From Acuticoccus sp039189655 (GTDB lineage: Bacteria; Pseudomonadota; Alphaproteobacteria; Rhizobiales; Amorphaceae): a stretch of 32,206 nt of DNA. Below are positions 24,046-32,206 of the stretch, one piece after another. How positions within the stretch are numbered: the first letter of the stretch is position 1; each line of letters opens with the position of its first letter. Under the pieces are notes generated by a model, which ran no database searches, was not told the DNA's origin, and saw nothing but the letters and a program-made list of their open reading frames with translations. Location of the stretch: NCBI GenBank assembly GCA_039189655.1, contig JBCCYN010000031.1:1-32206 (forward strand). The letters run 5' to 3'. The translations under genes were made by a program, and so were the position numbers.

Positions 24046-25359
24046 TCAGCTCGCCGCCTGGGCGGTTTGCTCGTTCTCCGTGTAGGCATTTCGGTGGGGG
24101 GAACGGTGTGGACGGTTCTTCGGGTTCGGGGGTTCGAGCAGGTTCGTGTCGTCACACTCCGCCCCATCATAGACCAGCACCCGTCCCCGACCGGTGCGCT
24201 TGACCTTGTAGAGCGCCACGTCCGCGAGGTGCACCAGCGTCTCAGGCTTGCGCGCATGGCGAGGCATATAGCTGATGCCGATACTGGCGCCGACGGTCAC
24301 GGTTCCACCATCGAGGCGATGGGGCTTAGAGACCACTTTGATGAGTTCTTCTGCAAAAGCCACCGGATCTTGGGCGTCCATCTCTGCCCATAGTATGGCA
24401 AATTCGTCGCCGCCCACCCGATAGACAGAGGCGCGCCCGTCCGCCAGGTCATCCATGCGCGCGACGGTCGCCCGCAAAACCTCGTCGCCAACCTGGTGGC
24501 CGAAGCGGTCGTTGACAGGTTTGAAGTGGTCAAGGTCGATGGCGATGAGGGCAAATGGTTCGCGTTCGCTGGCTCGTTCGGCAGCGCGAGCAAGATCCCG
24601 GGAAAAGGTTACGCGGTTGCGTGCGCCCGTACCGGCGTCATGGTGGGCGTAGTAGCGGATGCGAGCCTCTTTGCGACGCTGCGAACTGATGTCCAGCAGC
24701 TGGACGACACGCTCGCCGGAGTCCTGGCGATCGCGGTTGCGGATTTTGTTCGCAAGACCAATGAAGTGAAGCTTCTCGCCGTCGATCGTCGCGACAAATT
24801 CGATCTCGGTGCAAGGATTGCTCAGAAGAACATCAACAAGACCCCGCAGGGTATCGACCTCGTGGGAATCGAACTCTACGTGGAGCTGGACACTTTCCAA
24901 GTCCTGCGGCGTATCGACGTCGAGCACGTTCAGTAAGCGTGCGTTGGCGTAAACAATTTCCCCACGTCTGTTGGTCTGCAACAGTCCGATTGTGGCAAAG
25001 TCCGCCACCTGGGTCAGTTTCTTGTTTTCGTCTTCAAGCTCCTTCGCGCGGCTAGGTTCGGGGTTTTTCGGTCCGCCCCTCAGCGCTTCGGTGTAGCCGA
25101 TTTTTGGAGCGTCGTTGGCGCTCTTCGTTTGCGCGGTGGGTTTCTTTTTTTCACTGGCAGCGTCGATGCTTGTTTCGGCGATGTAGTACGTCAACACCAT
25201 GGCCAGGAACAGCGCCACCATGGCCGCCGCCGACACCGCTACAGGGGATGGCCACAAGAAACCGCTGAGAACGGGGATTGCGCTCGTCAGGCCGAAAATG
25301 CCGACCAGTCCGAGCCTTGATCCCGTGCTCGCATTTACGTCGTTCTGTTCAATGCTCAC
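24046..25359 (-). CDS. Membrane-bound PAS-GGDEF diguanylate cyclase
   Basis: Makes cyclic di-GMP from two GTP. The 437 residues start with two membrane helices (about 16-36 and 38-62), then a charged linker with a predicted coiled coil (RAKELEDENKKL), a PAS-like sensor domain (about 115-235) and a GGDEF domain (about 245-400). The active-site motif is canonical, RVGGDEFAIL, with GGDEF at residues 316-320, and the metal/substrate region ALIAIDLDHFKPVNDRFGH is intact, so activity is expected. The inhibitory-site motif RxxD usually found just before GGDEF is absent. The start is GTG (complement of 25357-25359) without a clear ribosome site. It is monocistronic as far as the sequence shows. The C-terminal 35 residues are polar and non-conserved. 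Confidence 0.92.
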   Translation of the reverse strand: MSIEQNDVNASTGSRLGLVGIFGLTSAIPVLSGFLWPSPVAVSAAAMVALFLAMVLTYYIAETSIDAASEKKKPTAQTKSANDAPKIGYTEALRGGPKNPEPSRAKELEDENKKLTQVADFATIGLLQTNRRGEIVYANARLLNVLDVDTPQDLESVQLHVEFDSHEVDTLRGLVDVLLSNPCTEIEFVATIDGEKLHFIGLANKIRNRDRQDSGERVVQLLDISSQRRKEARIRYYAHHDAGTGARNRVTFSRDLARAAERASEREPFALIAIDLDHFKPVNDRFGHQVGDEVLRATVARMDDLADGRASVYRVGGDEFAILWAEMDAQDPVAFAEELIKVVSKPHRLDGGTVTVGASIGISYMPRHARKPETLVHLADVALYKVKRTGRGRVLVYDGAECDDTNLLEPPNPKNRPHRSPHRNAYTENEQTAQAAS

Positions 25360-25664
25360 GCTACTACGAGTACTCTACATAACCAAACGCGACGACGTCA
25401 TTAGTACCAGATCCGCCCCACGATTGCTGGCGAAACGAGCCAATCAGGCCAGCCCCGTGCAATATAGAACTATCGAGCTTTTGCAGGGCTGGCGCGATCG
25501 ACACGACCCTTGTCAAGGCACGTCCGGTCCATAACAGCGTGACGTTGGCGCGAGCGCGCTATCGGAGCCGAAGTTGCGTTCCCAATGGCACAATAAAGTA
25601 GTTCTATCATGCTGAACTAATGGACGTATTCCGTATTAGGGGAATTCGCTGAAGGGCGGTCGGC
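25360..25664. other. Intergenic region upstream of the diguanylate cyclase gene
   Basis: No gene, strong terminator or clear promoter pair seen in 305 bases. It must hold the diguanylate cyclase promoter and the end of the FrnE-like gene transcript. Confidence 0.35.
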
Positions 25665-26330
25665 CTAGCTACCTCCGCGTTCGACGGCAGCTTTCCGGAT
25701 CGCCTCTGCCAACACGTCCGCCGGTTGCGCTCCGGAAACGGCATACTTGCCGTCGACGATAAAGCACGGCACGCCGGTGACGCCGATGGCCTGGGCGTGG
25801 ACCACTTCGGCCTCTGTTTCCGCGACGTCCGCGCCCGACGCCAGGAGCCGCAGAACCATTTCCCGATCCATACCGCCCGCGGTTGCTGCGTCCGCCAAGA
25901 CGTCCGCATTGGTCAGATCAGCGCCCTCCAGAAAATAAAGTTCAAACAGGCGCTCCACCACCTGGTCCTGGACGCCCTCGATGCCGGCCCAGCGGATGAG
26001 ACGATGGGCGTTGAGTGTGTTGGGAGACTTCTTGATCTTGTCGAAGGCGAACGGAATGTCCTCCGCCGCACCGGCCGCCGACACGCGCTGATAAATTTCG
26101 GCCGCGCGCTCGGTACTGCCGAACTTGTCGCTGAGGTATTTTTGGCGGTCTTTGCCCTCGCTGGGGAGTGTCGGGTCGAGCTGGAAGGGGTGCCATTCGA
26201 CTTTTACGGTGACATCGTTCGCTTCGCTGAGGGCCTTTTCGAGGCGCCTCTTGCCGACGTAGCACCAGGGGCACATGACGTCGGACACCACGTCGATTTT
26301 CAACGGCTCCAGCGCCGACGCGTCAATCAT
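25665..26330 (-). CDS. FrnE/DsbA-like thiol oxidoreductase
   Basis: A 221-residue thioredoxin-fold protein of the DsbA-like FrnE group. The redox motif CPWC is at residues 20-23 in SDVMCPWCYVGKRRLE, and the cis-proline loop is GVTGVPCFIVDG. FrnE-type proteins lack a signal peptide, as here, and act as cytoplasmic disulfide oxidoreductases or isomerases; they are linked to stress tolerance in other bacteria. The frame is open to 26351, but I choose the ATG at 26330 because it forms an ATGA overlap with the stop codon of the upstream YejA-like gene, a standard sign of translational coupling, and it starts close to the conserved fold. Confidence 0.9.
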   Translation of the reverse strand: MIDASALEPLKIDVVSDVMCPWCYVGKRRLEKALSEANDVTVKVEWHPFQLDPTLPSEGKDRQKYLSDKFGSTERAAEIYQRVSAAGAAEDIPFAFDKIKKSPNTLNAHRLIRWAGIEGVQDQVVERLFELYFLEGADLTNADVLADAATAGGMDREMVLRLLASGADVAETEAEVVHAQAIGVTGVPCFIVDGKYAVSGAQPADVLAEAIRKAAVERGGS

Positions 26331-28171
26331 TTCACCCACCATGTTTCCCATTCGATGCCCGACAACGAGTGCTGCTCCGGCCGTCCGAGCCGATTCCAGT
26401 GCGCCACATATTGAACCGGCGTGTGGAACAGCGGGATCACATAGTGCCCCGAAAGCAGCACCCGATCCAACGCTCGCACCGCATCTTCAAAGGCTTCTCG
26501 ATCCTTTGCGGCCAACATACTTGCGATCATCGCATCGACGGCGGGCTCTTGTGCACCGGCATAATTAAAGGTGCCCTCAGTGGTGGCTGCGTTCGTCGAC
26601 CACCGATGGGTCTGCTCGTTCCCGGGCGACAGCGAGGCGGGCCAATAGACCCGCGCCATGTCAAAGTCGAAGCCGAGCATGCGCTGATTGTACTGACTGC
26701 TATCCACATAGCGCACCCGAGCGTCGATGCCCGCCGGTCGCAGCATGCGCTGGAAGGCGAGGGCTAGCCGCTCATCGTCTCGGGTGGCGACCAGGATCTC
26801 GAAGGACAGCTGTTCACCCTCGCCATTGACGAGCCGGCCATTGTCGATGCGCCAGCCTGCTTCTCCCAAAAGTTTGAGCGCGGCACGAATGTTGGTGCGG
26901 TCGCGCCCCGAACCGTCCGAAACGGGAGGACGCCATTCGCCTTCCAGCATTCTTGGCTCGACGGCATCTGGAAACGGGGAGAGGAGTTGCCGCTCGCCGT
27001 CGCTGGCGGGTCGGCCCGGTGATGACAAGGCGGAGTTGGAGAAAAAGCTGTCGGTGCGACTGCGCAGATCAAAGAAGAGCTGCTTGTTGATCCACTCAAA
27101 GTCGAAGAGGTAGCCAAGGGCCTCGCGCACCCGCTTGTCGTCAAATGGCGGCCGGCGCGTATTCATCACAAACGCCCACATGCCGCGCGGCGTGCGGGTG
27201 GGGATCTCGAGGCGCGCAACGTTTCCCTCGCTCAGCGCAGGAAAATCATAGCTTTGCGCCCAGCGGCCGGTGTCCGCCTCCATGAAGGCGTCGATTTCGC
27301 CGGTCTTAAACGCCTCGAACATGGCGTTCTCGTCTCGGAAAAACAAAAACCGGATCTCGTCGGCGTTATAGCGCCCCGAATTGATGGGAAGATCCTGCGC
27401 CCAGTAGTCCGGGTTCTTTGCGTAAGTGATGGAACGGCCTGGGACGACATCGGCGATACGATAGGGGCCAGTCCCCACCGGCGGGTCTAGGGTGGTGCGG
27501 GAGAACTCGTCTGGATTGGTGTCGTGCTCGGGAAGGATGGGCATCAACCCGAGGATAAGCGGTAGCTCGCGGTCGTTGGCATTGGGGAAACGGAAGGTGA
27601 TCGTGCGAGCATCCGCGACATCCACGTCCTCCACCTTAGCGTAGTAGTTGCGCGCGTAGGGCCAGCCCTTTTCCTTCAAAAGCGCCCACGTAAAAGCGAC
27701 GTCGTCGGCGGTGACAGGCGTCCCGTCGGAAAAGCGCGCGCTCTCGGCGAGCTTGAAGGTGACGAAATCCCGCTCCGGTGGAACGATGACCTCGGACGCC
27801 AACAGGCCGTATAGGGCAAAGGGCTCGGCGCGATTGCGGTCAAGCAAGCTTTCATAAACGAGATTTCCATACAAAAGATCGCGAGTGCCGGGGCCAAGGG
27901 AGCCTCTGGGAATGAGCGGATTGAGATTGTCGAAGGATCCGAGTGCGCCGAACGTGATTCGCCCGCCCTGGGGTGCGTTCGGATCCGCATAGGGCAGCCG
28001 ATCGCCTGGCGAAAGCTGCGGGGCGCCGTGCATGGAGATACCATGGGTCGCCCCATCGCTAGCCTGCGCCTCGGTCCCGTACACGAAACCAGCAATAGCC
28101 ACCCACAACGCCGCTGCGATGGTCGACATCTGACGAATTTTGCCGCTCGGTATCATTCTCATTCTAGCCAT
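26327..28171 (-). CDS. YejA-like extracellular solute-binding protein, family 5
   Basis: A periplasmic peptide-binding protein of about 614 residues, the size usual for the YejA (microcin C/oligopeptide) group of SBP family 5. A signal peptide with hydrophobic core near IAAALWVAIAGFVYG ends around AQASD. Group landmarks are LPYADPNAPQGGRITFG, FDNLNPLIPRG, YESLLDRN, FSDGTPVTADDVAFTWALL and the C-terminal HYVIPLFHTPVQYVAHW. The start is uncertain: TTG 28177, ATG 28171, ATG 28162 and ATG 28156 all precede the signal peptide and none has a good ribosome site. The YejBEF permease and ATPase genes are not adjacent. The stop overlaps the FrnE-like start. A 70-base spacer separates it from the divergent IalB-family gene. 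Confidence 0.9.
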   Translation of the reverse strand: MARMRMIPSGKIRQMSTIAAALWVAIAGFVYGTEAQASDGATHGISMHGAPQLSPGDRLPYADPNAPQGGRITFGALGSFDNLNPLIPRGSLGPGTRDLLYGNLVYESLLDRNRAEPFALYGLLASEVIVPPERDFVTFKLAESARFSDGTPVTADDVAFTWALLKEKGWPYARNYYAKVEDVDVADARTITFRFPNANDRELPLILGLMPILPEHDTNPDEFSRTTLDPPVGTGPYRIADVVPGRSITYAKNPDYWAQDLPINSGRYNADEIRFLFFRDENAMFEAFKTGEIDAFMEADTGRWAQSYDFPALSEGNVARLEIPTRTPRGMWAFVMNTRRPPFDDKRVREALGYLFDFEWINKQLFFDLRSRTDSFFSNSALSSPGRPASDGERQLLSPFPDAVEPRMLEGEWRPPVSDGSGRDRTNIRAALKLLGEAGWRIDNGRLVNGEGEQLSFEILVATRDDERLALAFQRMLRPAGIDARVRYVDSSQYNQRMLGFDFDMARVYWPASLSPGNEQTHRWSTNAATTEGTFNYAGAQEPAVDAMIASMLAAKDREAFEDAVRALDRVLLSGHYVIPLFHTPVQYVAHWNRLGRPEQHSLSGIEWETWWVK

Positions 28172-28247
28172 TCTCAATGATGCGGGCTAAGCGTTTGGGG
28201 TGCGTGACGGTCGTGGTCGGCCACCAACACATATGGGAGATAGTATC

Positions 28248-28868
28248 ATGCGTTTGGCATTCTTCGGCAGCGCGCTTCTCGCGACGCTGATGGCCACTGG
28301 GAATGTGACACCGGCTGCGGCGCAGGGCGAGCAGCCCGCGGACGCGTGGGTGAAGATCTGCAACTCGGACCCGAAAGCTCAGAAAAAAGTCTGCCTCATC
28401 ACCCAGGAGTTGCGCACCGAGCAGGGCCAGTTCCTGGCGTCAATCGCGATCCGCGAAACGCCGGGCGAGGCTCGCAAAACTGTGATTGCATCCATCCCGG
28501 TGGGGATGCTGGTTCAACCTGGGGTGCAGATCCAGATCGACGGCGGTGAGCCCACCGAGGCGAAGTACACAATTTGCTTCCCCAACGCTTGCTACGCGGA
28601 GCTCGCCATCGACAACGGCTTCGTCAATCGTTTGAAAGCGGGCGGAAAACTGCAGCTCACAACGTTTAACCAACAAGGCAAACAAGTGCGTTTCGATATG
28701 ACGCTGATCGGCTTCACATCGGCATACGACAGTGAAGGCGTGGATCCCACGGAAATCGCCCAAAGGACCGAGGAGTTGCAGAAGTCTTTGGAAGCGAAGG
28801 CGCTAGAGGCCCGCAACAAACTGGTGGCCGAGCAGCGCAAGGCTTTGGAGGAAGCCAACAGCGAATAG
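28248..28868 (+). CDS. Invasion-associated locus B (IalB) family protein
   Basis: A 206-residue exported protein. A signal peptide (core FFGSALLATLMATG, likely cut after PAAAQ) precedes an IalB domain recognisable by WVKICNSDPKAQKKVCLITQEL, IPVGMLVQPGVQIQIDGG and the cysteine pair in YTICFPNACYAEL. The C-terminal 45 residues form a charged helix, likely a coiled coil (TEELQKSLEAKALEARNKL), an extension beyond the core domain. The family was named from Bartonella invasion but is common in free-living Hyphomicrobiales, where the role is unclear. I choose ATG 28248 because GGGAGA (28234-28239) sits eight bases upstream; the frame is open from 28200. A good terminator follows. Confidence 0.88.
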   Translation: MRLAFFGSALLATLMATGNVTPAAAQGEQPADAWVKICNSDPKAQKKVCLITQELRTEQGQFLASIAIRETPGEARKTVIASIPVGMLVQPGVQIQIDGGEPTEAKYTICFPNACYAELAIDNGFVNRLKAGGKLQLTTFNQQGKQVRFDMTLIGFTSAYDSEGVDPTEIAQRTEELQKSLEAKALEARNKLVAEQRKALEEANSE

Positions 28869-28938
28869 GCGTTTTGGCGCGGCGGCGCTCCGCAGATCGC
28901 CGCCACACCCCCCGCTCCTAGAGCGATTGCGTCGTCGC

Positions 28939-28971
28939 ACCGTCGTCCGCACCCCGCGGCGACGGTTTTTT
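28939..28971 (+). terminator. Rho-independent terminator of the IalB-family gene
   Basis: The stem ACCGTCGTCCGC (28939-28950) pairs with GCGGCGACGGT (28956-28966) with one bulged base, and a run of six T follows (28966-28971). It lies 70 bases after the IalB-family stop. Confidence 0.87.
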
Positions 28972-29515
28972 GCGCCCTCCCGACAGCCGGTTTCAGCGGC
29001 ATAAAAAGGGATCACCGCCCGAAACGTCGGGAAACACTAAAGCTAGCAGCGAAAATTCGACTGGCACAACCAGAGCGCGATTTATTTTTTAAAACATGGC
29101 GTAATTAAGGCGAGAATGAGGGTGCGCTCGGGATCTGGCAGATAAATCTTTCCTATATTTACTTGTATCGAAATTAAATGCCAGAGATCATCAGCGTTAG
29201 TTGTGTTCAACTTCGCCGGGAAAGCCAAGGGGCTGCTAAACCTCGACGCTTCTGCTGCGCGGTTGCGAAGCGACCGGCGACATCCCGTGGGCAGCGCCCG
29301 GCAATTAGGGCTGATGCCGCTCGAACGATGATGCCATTTTAGGGACGGCGGGGCGTTTAGGCAGCCGATCAAAAGCCTGTGACAAGCTTGAGGTGTTTCA
29401 AAGGAAACTAAGCTCAGCGGCCGAGCCTGAGATTGAGGAAATGATCCGCTCAAGACGCTATAGCACGGAGCGGATCATCAGGGGTTCAAGAGGGGCGATG
29501 CCCGCCCCTTACCGC
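28972..29515. other. Intergenic region between IalB-family gene and hspQ
   Basis: No gene supported in 544 bases. A 123-codon open frame on the minus strand (29082-29453) has no family resemblance. Its middle (29080-29180) is AT-rich. Near hspQ there are two hairpins: an 11-bp perfect inverted repeat ATGATCCGCTC/GAGCGGATCAT (29441-29451 and 29468-29478) and AGGGGCG-ATGCC-CGCCCCT (29491-29509). They lie just after the hspQ stop, so they may end its transcript, though T-tracts are lacking. Confidence 0.45.
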
Positions 29516-29845
29516 TTAGTGGAAGTGGTCGGCGCGGGGAGAATAGGAACCATCGCGACGGTCAAACATATCGCTGACTTGGGGGTGACGAACCGGTTCA
29601 CCCGTGTCGTCGGGCAACAAATTCTGCTCCGAGACATAGGCTATGTACTCGGTTTCGTCGTTTTCGGCAAACAGATGATAGAATGGTTGATCCCGGCGAG
29701 GCCTTATATCTTCAGGAATCGCCTCCCACCATTCTTCGGTATTTGAAAAGGTTGGATCGACGTCGAAGATGACACCGCGAAAGCTGAACACTCGATGGCG
29801 GACAACTTGGCCAAGCTGATATTTGGCAGTTCTAATCTTACGCAT
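29516..29845 (-). CDS. hspQ: Heat shock protein HspQ
   Basis: A 109-residue HspQ/YccV protein. It is recognisable by AKYQLGQVVRHRVFSFRGVIFDVDP, FSNTEEWW and QPFYHLFAEND followed by YIAYVSEQNLLPD, covering the whole conserved domain. In enterobacteria HspQ is an adaptor that promotes Lon proteolysis of specific substrates and stimulates degradation of mutant DnaA; hemimethylated-DNA binding was an earlier label. It is cytoplasmic and monocistronic here, with 473 bases without genes upstream. Two hairpins follow the stop. Confidence 0.93.
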   Translation of the reverse strand: MRKIRTAKYQLGQVVRHRVFSFRGVIFDVDPTFSNTEEWWEAIPEDIRPRRDQPFYHLFAENDETEYIAYVSEQNLLPDDTGEPVRHPQVSDMFDRRDGSYSPRADHFH

Positions 29846-30318
29846 GATTAAGGCCTAACGCTTGGTCGATTCACGACCTGTACGAACATAATGACCACGC
29901 GGCTCCGCGCCCAACGACGCATATTGGTCTTTGGATGAGGCGCTCTCCAATCGCGCCGTTAACCGCCTAGTCGTGACAATGAAACGGTGTGCGTCCATTC
30001 CGGTTCGTCCTCCCAGCAAGGCTCAGACAAGTTTGGGCACGCAATCTATGCGAGAATGTAATCAAGGCTTTTTCACGGCACGCCTTTAACCTGACGCTTT
30101 TTTGCCATAATCGCTAATCCGCAACAGCTCGTCGGGAACCCAAGACCCCACATATGCACTCATTCGACTTTTATAAGCCTATTTTGTTCGTCTTGAGAAA
30201 TTAATTTTAGGCTCTTTCGTGGCAAAAGCCTCAAGGAAGTGTGAAGTGCGTTCAACCTGCCACGTTTGTTGTGACCGACTCATGAACGGGGCGGCCCACC
30301 CGCTGGTGCGCCGCCGGG
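29846..30318. other. Intergenic region between hspQ and the lpxL-type gene
   Basis: No gene or RNA gene recognised in 473 bases. It includes AT-rich stretches (30060-30120, 30170-30220) that may carry the hspQ promoter. A hairpin (30290-30300 with 30305-30315, ten of eleven pairs) sits directly after the acyltransferase stop and may act as its terminator, although no T-tract follows. Confidence 0.4.
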
Positions 30319-31257
30319 TCATGCGCGGGGCCGCGCCCATTTGCGATGGATCCACATCCACTGCGCCGGCTCGCAGCGGATCCACTCTTCGAACGCGTCG
30401 TGAAGACGTTGTGTCGCATCGCGAATGTCGGCGTCCCGGTCCTCGGACGATGGAACGCTGATCTGCTTTAAGATCACCCGGAAATGTACGCCCTCAGTGC
30501 GCAAAATCGCCCCGGCGAGCAGCGGTTTCCCGCTCAACCGGGCGAGCATCGCCGGAAGGGGGGTTGCGTAGGCGCGTTGGCCAAAAAAAGTCACGGGAAC
30601 CCCGCGCAACTCGCGAAAATCCGCGACCATGCCGACACCCTTGCCCTCCCGCGCAAGCCGAACCAGCGTTTGGCCTAGGCGGGGGCCTTTTGCGAAGAGA
30701 CCTGCCGGATAGGCGGGCATGCGCATGGCTTTGAGGTAGTCCTCCACCAGCGGATTGTGGAGCGCCTGGTAGACGCCGGCGAAGGGAAGCGCGGCTATGC
30801 GCGGCAAGGTGCCTGCGATTTCCCAGTTGCCCAGGTGCGCTGTGGCCGCGATCACGCCCTCCCTGCACAAACCGCGGTACTTCTCGAAATCTTCCGGTAA
30901 TTCAACGCGTTGAGGATCTTCAATCAGCTTATCTATCTGGAACGCCTCTGCGCTGACGCGGCCGAGATTACGCCACATCGTGCGGGCGATGGTCTGGCGC
31001 TCTGCGTCAGTGAGTTGGGGGATGGCATAGGCCAAATTGTCCAGGGCGCGGCGGTGGCGGGCCGTCAGGGGCATGATGAAGCCTAGCGCCGTCCCAAGGG
31101 CGGCGGACGTCAACCCGATCGGTAAGCGACGCAGAAACAGCCCGAAAATGCGAACAAAAACATACTCAAAGCGGTGCTGAAAACCGATGCCGCCACCCTT
31201 TTTCCGGCGTTTTCCCCGCTTTGGCCGAGGCGCGACCGCAGGGTGTTCAGCGTCCAT
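30319..31257 (-). CDS. Lipid A biosynthesis acyltransferase (LpxL/HtrB family)
   Basis: A 312-residue inner-membrane acyltransferase that adds a secondary acyl chain to lipid A from acyl-ACP. After a basic N-terminus (residues 11-20) comes one membrane-anchor segment (about 33-65), then the catalytic H-x4-E motif HLGNWE (residues 141-146), FAGVYQALHNP, GVGMVADFREL and the typical end EPAQWMWIHRKWARP. This is the LpxL/LpxM superfamily; which chain or position it serves is not readable. ATG 31257 is preceded by AGGT. A divergent AEC transporter starts 149 bases away. Confidence 0.9.
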   Translation of the reverse strand: MDAEHPAVAPRPKRGKRRKKGGGIGFQHRFEYVFVRIFGLFLRRLPIGLTSAALGTALGFIMPLTARHRRALDNLAYAIPQLTDAERQTIARTMWRNLGRVSAEAFQIDKLIEDPQRVELPEDFEKYRGLCREGVIAATAHLGNWEIAGTLPRIAALPFAGVYQALHNPLVEDYLKAMRMPAYPAGLFAKGPRLGQTLVRLAREGKGVGMVADFRELRGVPVTFFGQRAYATPLPAMLARLSGKPLLAGAILRTEGVHFRVILKQISVPSSEDRDADIRDATQRLHDAFEEWIRCEPAQWMWIHRKWARPRA

Positions 31258-31406
31258 CGGTACCTGCCGCGGCGAGGCTTACCTGCAAGCAGACTTTTGA
31301 AAACCCGAGCGAGAGGCGTGTGTGCGGTGGATGCGCTCTTGTGGTTGTCGGCAGCTTGTGGTGAGGGCGACCCGGGCCAACCTCTTTCGGGAACAAGTCA
31401 TTTTCG

Positions 31407-32206
31407 ATGGGCAGCGTACTTTCCCTGACGGTCCCGTTTTTCGGGCTTGTGCTATTCGGCTTTCTTGCAGGCAAATGGGTGAAAACGCCCGCGTCGGGGC
31501 TCGCTTGGCTGAATATTTTCATTATCTACTTCGCGCTGCCTGCGCTCTTTTTCCAACTCGTTGCCCAGACACCGTTCAACGAGCTTTCGAACTTGGGCTT
31601 CGTTTTTGCCGTCGTTGGAGCGACCGGAAGTGTTTTCGCCCTCTCGTTTGCGATTGCATTCTTTCGCAGCCGTTTCAACATCGCGCAGGCGACCATTAAC
31701 GCCCTTTCAGGCGCCTACGCCAACAACGGTTATCTGGGGCCCGGTCTTGCGCTCAGTGCACTAGGCGCCGCGGCGACCGCACCTGTGGCGTTGATCTTCG
31801 CCATTGAAAATACGATGTTTTTCATTTTGACGCCTATCCTGATGGCGATGGCTGGGGCGCAGAACACGTCGGCTGTAAAGACAACCATCACGATCGCGAG
31901 GCGTATCTTCACCCACCCTTTCATCCTGGCAGTGATTGCCGGGATTACGGCTGCGGCATTCGAGTGGCAGCCGCCAGAGATCATCGATCGTTTGCTCACA
32001 ATGCTGCGTGGCGCTGCAGCGCCCTGCGCGCTCTTTGCCATGGGAGTCACGGTGGCGCTCCAAACGCCGCCGAGCCGCGATGCGCTGGCCGACCTTTCCA
32101 TCTTCCTCACCATCAAGCTGCTGGTTCATCCGCTGGTGGCCTTTGTGGTGGTGAGCACCGCCAAGGTTGATCCGCTCTGGCTGACCACCGCCGTTTTGAT
32201 GGCGGC
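31407..32206 (+). CDS. AEC-family (auxin efflux carrier-like) transporter, C-terminus cut by window edge
   Basis: The frame is open from ATG 31407 to the right edge, giving 266 visible residues of a highly hydrophobic membrane protein. It opens VLSLTVPFFGLVLFGFLAG and continues LNIFIIYFALPALFFQLVA, with the AEC hallmark SGAYANNGYLGPGLAL in the first half and RRIFTHPFILAVIAGI in the middle. Usual family length is about 310 residues, so perhaps 45 are missing. Members export or import organic acids such as malate or malonate, or auxin-like compounds; the substrate here is unknown. It is divergent from the LpxL-type gene. Confidence 0.88.
   Translation, partial: MGSVLSLTVPFFGLVLFGFLAGKWVKTPASGLAWLNIFIIYFALPALFFQLVAQTPFNELSNLGFVFAVVGATGSVFALSFAIAFFRSRFNIAQATINALSGAYANNGYLGPGLALSALGAAATAPVALIFAIENTMFFILTPILMAMAGAQNTSAVKTTITIARRIFTHPFILAVIAGITAAAFEWQPPEIIDRLLTMLRGAAAPCALFAMGVTVALQTPPSRDALADLSIFLTIKLLVHPLVAFVVVSTAKVDPLWLTTAVLMA

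Noticed and set aside
29082..29453. 123-codon minus-strand open frame between the IalB-family gene and hspQ
   Set aside because: No family resemblance, and it overlaps structured intergenic sequence.

Overview
The window looks like chromosome from a high-GC alphaproteobacterium, probably of the Hyphomicrobiales (rhizobial) type. The grounds are a SciP/DUF1153 cell-cycle regulator, an IalB-family periplasmic protein, HspQ, a Rhodobacter-type PmtA-like methyltransferase and an alphaproteobacterial codon style. I cannot place it in a genus from sequence alone.

Left part (1-7.4 kb), dense housekeeping: the C-terminally cut end of an MsbA-like ABC exporter, then serB (phosphoserine phosphatase) and miaA (tRNA dimethylallyltransferase), divergent with overlapping start codons. 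Next come a NUDIX hydrolase and a metallophosphoesterase (divergent), then sciP and mnmA (divergent, with a CtrA-box-like site between them), and a SAM methyltransferase downstream of mnmA.

Secreted RTX pair (7.6-12.7 kb): a seven-repeat FG-GAP (integrin-alpha-like) propeller with an RTX tail, followed by a kexin/subtilisin-type S8 protease with a P domain and an RTX tail. Neither has an N-terminal signal peptide; both fit type I secretion, but no dedicated type I secretion genes are present here.

Decayed zone (12.7-14.6 kb): remnant of an IS5-family transposase with a frameshift, about 0.8 kb without a recognisable gene, and a 43-bp near-perfect palindrome.

Minus-strand transport and hydrolase block (14.6-23.3 kb): an orphan LIV-type substrate-binding protein with a clear terminator, a Tat-exported PhoX-family phosphatase with an AT-rich, motif-bearing upstream region, and a two-gene operon. 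That operon holds an MBL-fold lactonase and an unusual fusion of an SMP-30 lactonase with an isochorismatase-like domain whose expected nucleophilic Cys is Ser. RecJ follows.

Right part (24.0-32.2 kb): a membrane-bound PAS-GGDEF diguanylate cyclase; a YejA-like peptide-binding protein translationally coupled to a FrnE/DsbA-like oxidoreductase; a divergent IalB-family protein; HspQ; a LpxL-type acyltransferase; and the start of an AEC-family transporter running off the right edge. From 9.8 kb on, intergenic spaces of 300-1000 bp are frequent.
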